NCBI GenBank assembly: GCA_964058845.1
Contig: CAXKVR010000911.1
Span: 1 to 20,665, forward strand
Origin: Carex sylvatica
Lineage: Eukaryota > Streptophyta > Magnoliopsida > Poales > Cyperaceae
Reading direction: 5' to 3'
Length of the DNA stretch: 20,665 nt
Of this stretch, positions 17,411-20,665 are shown in pieces; within the stretch, counting starts at the first letter, position 1; each line of letters opens with the position of its first letter. The notes below the pieces were generated by a model. The model saw only the letters and a program-made list of their open reading frames with translations, made no database searches and was not told the origin of the DNA. Position numbers and translations under genes: made by a program.

Positions 17411-17806
17411 GGGCAAGACTTGGGGTAAAGACTTTATCAGAGCAGTTTTGGCTTCATGCAGAGTACGGATTATAGTGGCAAAACTTAATGATTCGAAAAA
17501 GGTTCGTAATTTTGGAATAACTCAAATATAATTCAGAATTATATATTGAGAGAAATAAAAATTCTAACTGAAAGCAAAGAAAAAATATATATTGTGAAAT
17601 GTTAGTGAAAAATTCGCGAATAGTTCGTGAAAATTTTGGAAAACCGAATAATACGCGGATTGATCTGCCAACATATCAAATCCAAATTATTCGCAGATTT
17701 TATTACTATGATACGGACTATAGAATCAAAACAGTAATATATATGCTACGTGCACTGCATGAAGTCAACACTGCTCTCCTAAAACCTTTACCCCAGACTT
17801 GCTACG
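17411..17806. repeat. Inverted repeat with GC-richer arms of about 55 bp and a 285-bp AT-rich loop
   Basis: The left arm, around 17412-17462, contains TGGGGTAAAG, AGAGCAGT and CTTCATGCAG in order. The reverse complement of 17755-17806 contains TGGGGTAAAG, AGAGCAGT and CTTCATGCAG in the same order, with about 6 mismatches over the last 38 positions and one indel near the tip. The loop is AT-rich and holds two degenerate TTCG-TTCGT-ATTTTGGAA units in direct orientation (about 17493 and 17613). It could be a MITE or the two arms of a hairpin RNA gene split by an insertion. Confidence 0.75.
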
Positions 17807-17811
17807 AGTAA

Positions 17812-18368
17812 ATGATGCAAGATTTGTTTTCCCGATTTTAATTAGGTTGTTAGAAGAACGAAAAGGAATCTATTTCATCTTAAAATTGGTGGAAATTTTA
17901 CACTGTCGTTCTTTTGTTCTAGAAATTGTTAAATAAAGAAAAATAAAAATAAACAGAGAAATTGGATTATTGATTTTATATAAGAGCTTGTAGACTTGAA
18001 TTATGACTTTGACATTGTCTGCCTCTGGTAGTGTTTTAAATAAGATAGATAAGTGCAAATAAAAAATAAAAAAAGAGGATAACATTTTTCCGTTTTTAAT
18101 TAGATGCTTTTATAAAACATGCTTTCTCAAGTTTTTTGTTTTGTGTAGCGGAGATAGATTAAGGAATTTTTAATAGATCCACCGACGAATTTTCAAATTG
18201 GTCCTTATATATTTTGTTGTTAGCAAACAAAACGGCTAATCCAGCGGTACTATGATTATGACTTGGGGTAATGTTCTGGCCACCTGAGCAATTATATCTG
18301 ATAATCTGAATGTATCTCAACTAGTTTAATCGAAAAAATATTTTATTTTATCTAACTAATTTGAGTAG
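17812..18368. other. AT-rich spacer
   Basis: Small frames (for example minus strand 17870-18085) have no motif. No repeat or RNA gene was recognised. Confidence 0.4.
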
Positions 18369-19126
18369 TTTTAACTCTCAAATATTTTTGTCTTCAAGCC
18401 AAAAATAATTTCACCTATTTTTTTTTCTTTGATCATTTCCGTTCATTTTTCCGATGACGCATGATTATTTTGTGAATCTAAAAATACAAACGTTTTGTAC
18501 TCGATTTTCTCTTTCAAATGAGATCCATCAATAAATATTTTTGAGTTATTTTCAAGTAGTATTTTTTTTAAAGTAAAGCTCATAAGCACTTTAAATTCTC
18601 AAACTTTTAAACTTTAGTCTACAACCATTTAAACGTATGATGTATATCATTTTAAACTACTACGTTCTAGTGTTTAAACCTCTGATGTCGATCATATAGT
18701 ATCGCACGATAAAATCTTTGTCTACAACCGTTTAAAGTAGTTGTGTTAAATATTAAAATAGATTTCATGTCAACTTTACAAGGTTATAGTCTGAGATTTA
18801 AAAGCTTGATAATTTAAAATGCGCATGAGCTTTACTTTAAAAAAAAAAAACTACTTGAAAATAAATCAAAAATATTTAAGCTTGATAATTTAAAATGCGC
18901 ATGAGCTTTACTTTAAAAAAAAAATTACTTGAAAATAACTCAAAAATATTTCTTCATGGATCTCATTTGAAAAAGAAAATCGAGTAGAAAATGTTTGTAT
19001 TTTTAGATTCACAAAATTCATAACCGATCGTCGGAAAAATGGACAAGAATAATAAGAGGAAAAAAAAATGTGGGTGAAAAAAATCTTTCTTTTTAGCTTA
19101 AAAACAAAACTAGTTAGGAGTTAAAA
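18369..19126. mobile_element. Long-TIR element, 758 bp, arms of about 250 bp
   Basis: Left-arm blocks recur in reverse in the right arm in the same order: TTTTAACTC at the ends, CATTTTTCCGA, TTTTGTGAATCTAAAAATAC, CTCGATTTTCT, TTCAAATGAGATCCAT, ATATTTTTGAGTTATTTTCA, TTTAAAGTAAAGCTCAT. The centre (about 18600-18800) is unrelated AT-rich sequence with a repeated TCTACAACC-TTTAAA motif. The ends are approximate because no target duplication was found. No transposase frame is present. Confidence 0.8.
18802..18953. repeat. 76-bp tandem duplication inside the right arm of the long-TIR element
   Basis: The unit beginning AAGCTTGATAATTTAAAATG at 18802 is repeated from 18878 with very few changes (ACTACTT against TTACTT; AAATCAAA against AACTCAAA). 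Only the right arm has it, so it arose after the element inserted or in its source copy. Confidence 0.9.
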
Positions 19127-19804
19127 TTATGCATATTTAAAATTTAAATACTGATGAATAGTATTGTTAAAGGTTATAAACAAATTTTAAATTTTTAAAT
19201 ATTAATGTTGAAAATAAAAATTAGATATTAAATACTTAGAAACTGCGGTTGGATATATATTTGAAAAACAATTATTTGACTCCTTATAACTTGAACTGTT
19301 GAACAGTTGACAGAAATAATGGTAAATAATATACATTCAGAGTATACGAATAAGATATTTAAGCAAATATTTTCCAGGAATCCAATCTTTCCTGCATATC
19401 GCCATCAAAATTTTCATACAAAAAAAATGAGAAAATAGTATATGGTGAGAAGTCGTTAGATGAGGTTGAACAATCGTGATTTTTTTTTATTAATTTTGAG
19501 GATTAAAAACATTCGTTATGAAGTCTTTCAAAAATCTACAATTACCTTATAAATCATCTTAGTAACTACTTACTATTGTGTTTTAAAAATATTTTAAGCT
19601 ATTATCAATTTAGATTTATTTAATAATATAATCAGTGTATTATTAAAGTTTATCCTCTAAATGTATAACCACAAATATTCAACAAAAGTGGGCGGAACAC
19701 AAAAACTATATTCCCTCCTCATTTATAGATAACAAAATCATCAATCAATCAATCAATGAAATTGACTTAACAACAACATATATAAATAAATTTCTAGCCA
19801 ATAT
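19127..19804. other. AT-rich spacer
   Basis: No gene was found. A short (AATC)4-like tract lies near 19741-19757, just before the tandem array. Confidence 0.4.
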
Positions 19805-20462
19805 TCAAGTCATACAACAAATATTGTAAACAATTTCTAAATTATTTCTAAACAATTTCTAAATAAATATTCAACAAATATTCTAAATAATTTATAAACA
19901 ATAGTCGAGTCATACAACAAATATTCTAAAAAATATTCGAGTCATACAACAAATATTCTAAACACAATCTAAACAATTTCTAAATTATTTATAAACAATT
20001 TCTAAACAAATATTTCTAAATAAATATTCAACAATTTTTTTTTTCTAAACAATATTCAACAACCATTCAATAATTTCTAAATTATTTGAACCACAATATA
20101 AACAATCTTAAAATCTAAACAATAGTCAAGTCATACAACAAATATTCTAAAAAATATTCTAAAAAATATTCGAGTCATACAACAAATATTATAAATAATT
20201 TCTAAACAATTTCTAAATTATTTATAAACAATTTCTAAACAAATATTCAACAAATATTCTAAACAATAGTCGAGTCATACAACAAATATTCAAAAAAATA
20301 TTTGAGTCATACAACAAACATTCTAAATAATTTCTAAACAATTTTTAAATTATTTCTAAATAAATATTCAACAAAAAAAAATTTCTAAACAATATTCAAC
20401 ATCCATTCAATAATTTCTAAATTATTTGAACCACAATCTAAATAATATTCTAATCTATAAAT
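19805..20462. repeat. AT-rich higher-order tandem repeat (unit about 365 bp, about 1.8 copies)
   Basis: A 21-nt box, TCRAGTCATACAACAAATAT plus T, occurs at about 19805, 19905, 19937, 20126, 20170, 20270 and 20302 (the last is slightly changed). Starts 19805/20170, 19905/20270 and 19937/20302 are each 365 bp apart, so a 365-bp unit is duplicated. The rest of each unit is short ATTTCTAAA and AACAATATTC motifs, ending in the shared CATTCAATAATTTCTAAATT block followed by ATTTGAACCACAAT. Confidence 0.9.
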
Positions 20463-20665
20463 AAAAAAATAAAAAAAACATGTTGAGCACAGCACCTCTC
20501 TTCTCCCTTCTCCCTTCACTGCCTTCTCCTTTCTCTCTTCCGCGAGCACCTCTTTTTTTTCCGCCGCGCCTCCCTCTTCTCTTTTTTTTTTTACGCCGTG
20601 CGACGAGACAGAGGGAACCGCATTTTAACCTAGCGTCCGGTTTATTATTAACCGGAGAAACCTTG
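20463..20665. other. Pyrimidine-rich, GC-richer block at the right edge; possible promoter or 5' leader
   Basis: The composition switches abruptly from the AT-rich array to CT-rich tracts (CTTCTCCCTTCTCCCTTC, CCGCCGCGCCTCCC) with two AGCACCTCT copies. It ends with the hairpin CCGGTT-TATTATT-AACCGG at 20637-20655. CT-rich patches are common around plant transcription starts. No coding start can be supported before the window ends. Confidence 0.3.

Noticed and set aside
17411..17806. A known conserved plant miRNA gene
   Set aside because: Neither arm matches a conserved plant miRNA I can recall, and the 285-bp loop is long for a typical precursor.
17599..17811. Plus-strand frame of 70 residues
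   Set aside because: It covers part of the AT-rich loop and the right arm of the 17.4-17.8 kb inverted repeat; no known domain.
1..20665. CRISPR array, bacterial operon or prophage
   Set aside because: Spliced genes, plant protein families and MITEs show plant nuclear DNA; there are no regular spacer-repeat units or bacterial gene packing.

Overview
This looks like nuclear DNA of a flowering plant. The evidence is a Yellow Stripe-Like (YSL) metal transporter exon, a five-exon gene with GT-AG introns for a predicted plastid protein, an intronless plant BCS1-type AAA-ATPase, and long AT-rich stretches packed with miniature inverted-repeat transposable elements (MITEs). The species cannot be fixed from the sequence. 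A monocot is possible but unproven.

Layout. Positions 1-866 are the last 287 codons of a YSL/OPT transporter on the plus strand, cut by the window edge. Positions 900-2300 hold an hAT-like element with GGATACGGAT-type subterminal repeats, then a MITE with long terminal inverted repeats (TIRs). Positions 2612-4210 are a complete five-exon gene on the plus strand for a 230-residue membrane protein with a plastid transit peptide. I know no function for it. Positions 4211-8570 are non-coding and hold a Mutator-type MITE in an ATCT microsatellite, a near-complete foldback element and a perfect 54-bp tandem duplication. Positions 8571-10028 on the minus strand are an intronless gene for a 485-residue membrane-anchored AAA-ATPase, with a TATA box and a possible poly(A) signal.

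From about 10.3 kb to the end I see no credible protein gene. This half is a repeat landscape: a GC-rich/AT-rich composite hAT-like region (10.57-12.4 kb), a dense run of MITEs (13.7-17.1 kb), an unusual inverted repeat whose arms are GC-richer than its loop (17.4-17.8 kb), a 758-bp long-TIR element (18.4-19.1 kb), a roughly 365-bp higher-order tandem repeat (19.8-20.45 kb), and a pyrimidine-rich block at the right edge that could be the promoter or 5' leader of a gene outside the window.

The three genes do not form a pathway: metal-chelate uptake, an unknown plastid membrane role and an AAA-ATPase role are independent neighbours, as usual in plant genomes. The best new material is the transposon record. 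Two MITEs have perfect 9-bp target-site duplications, three copies of one Mutator-type family are present, and two foldbacks could make small RNAs. I found no new defence, biosynthetic or mobile system with its own proteins.
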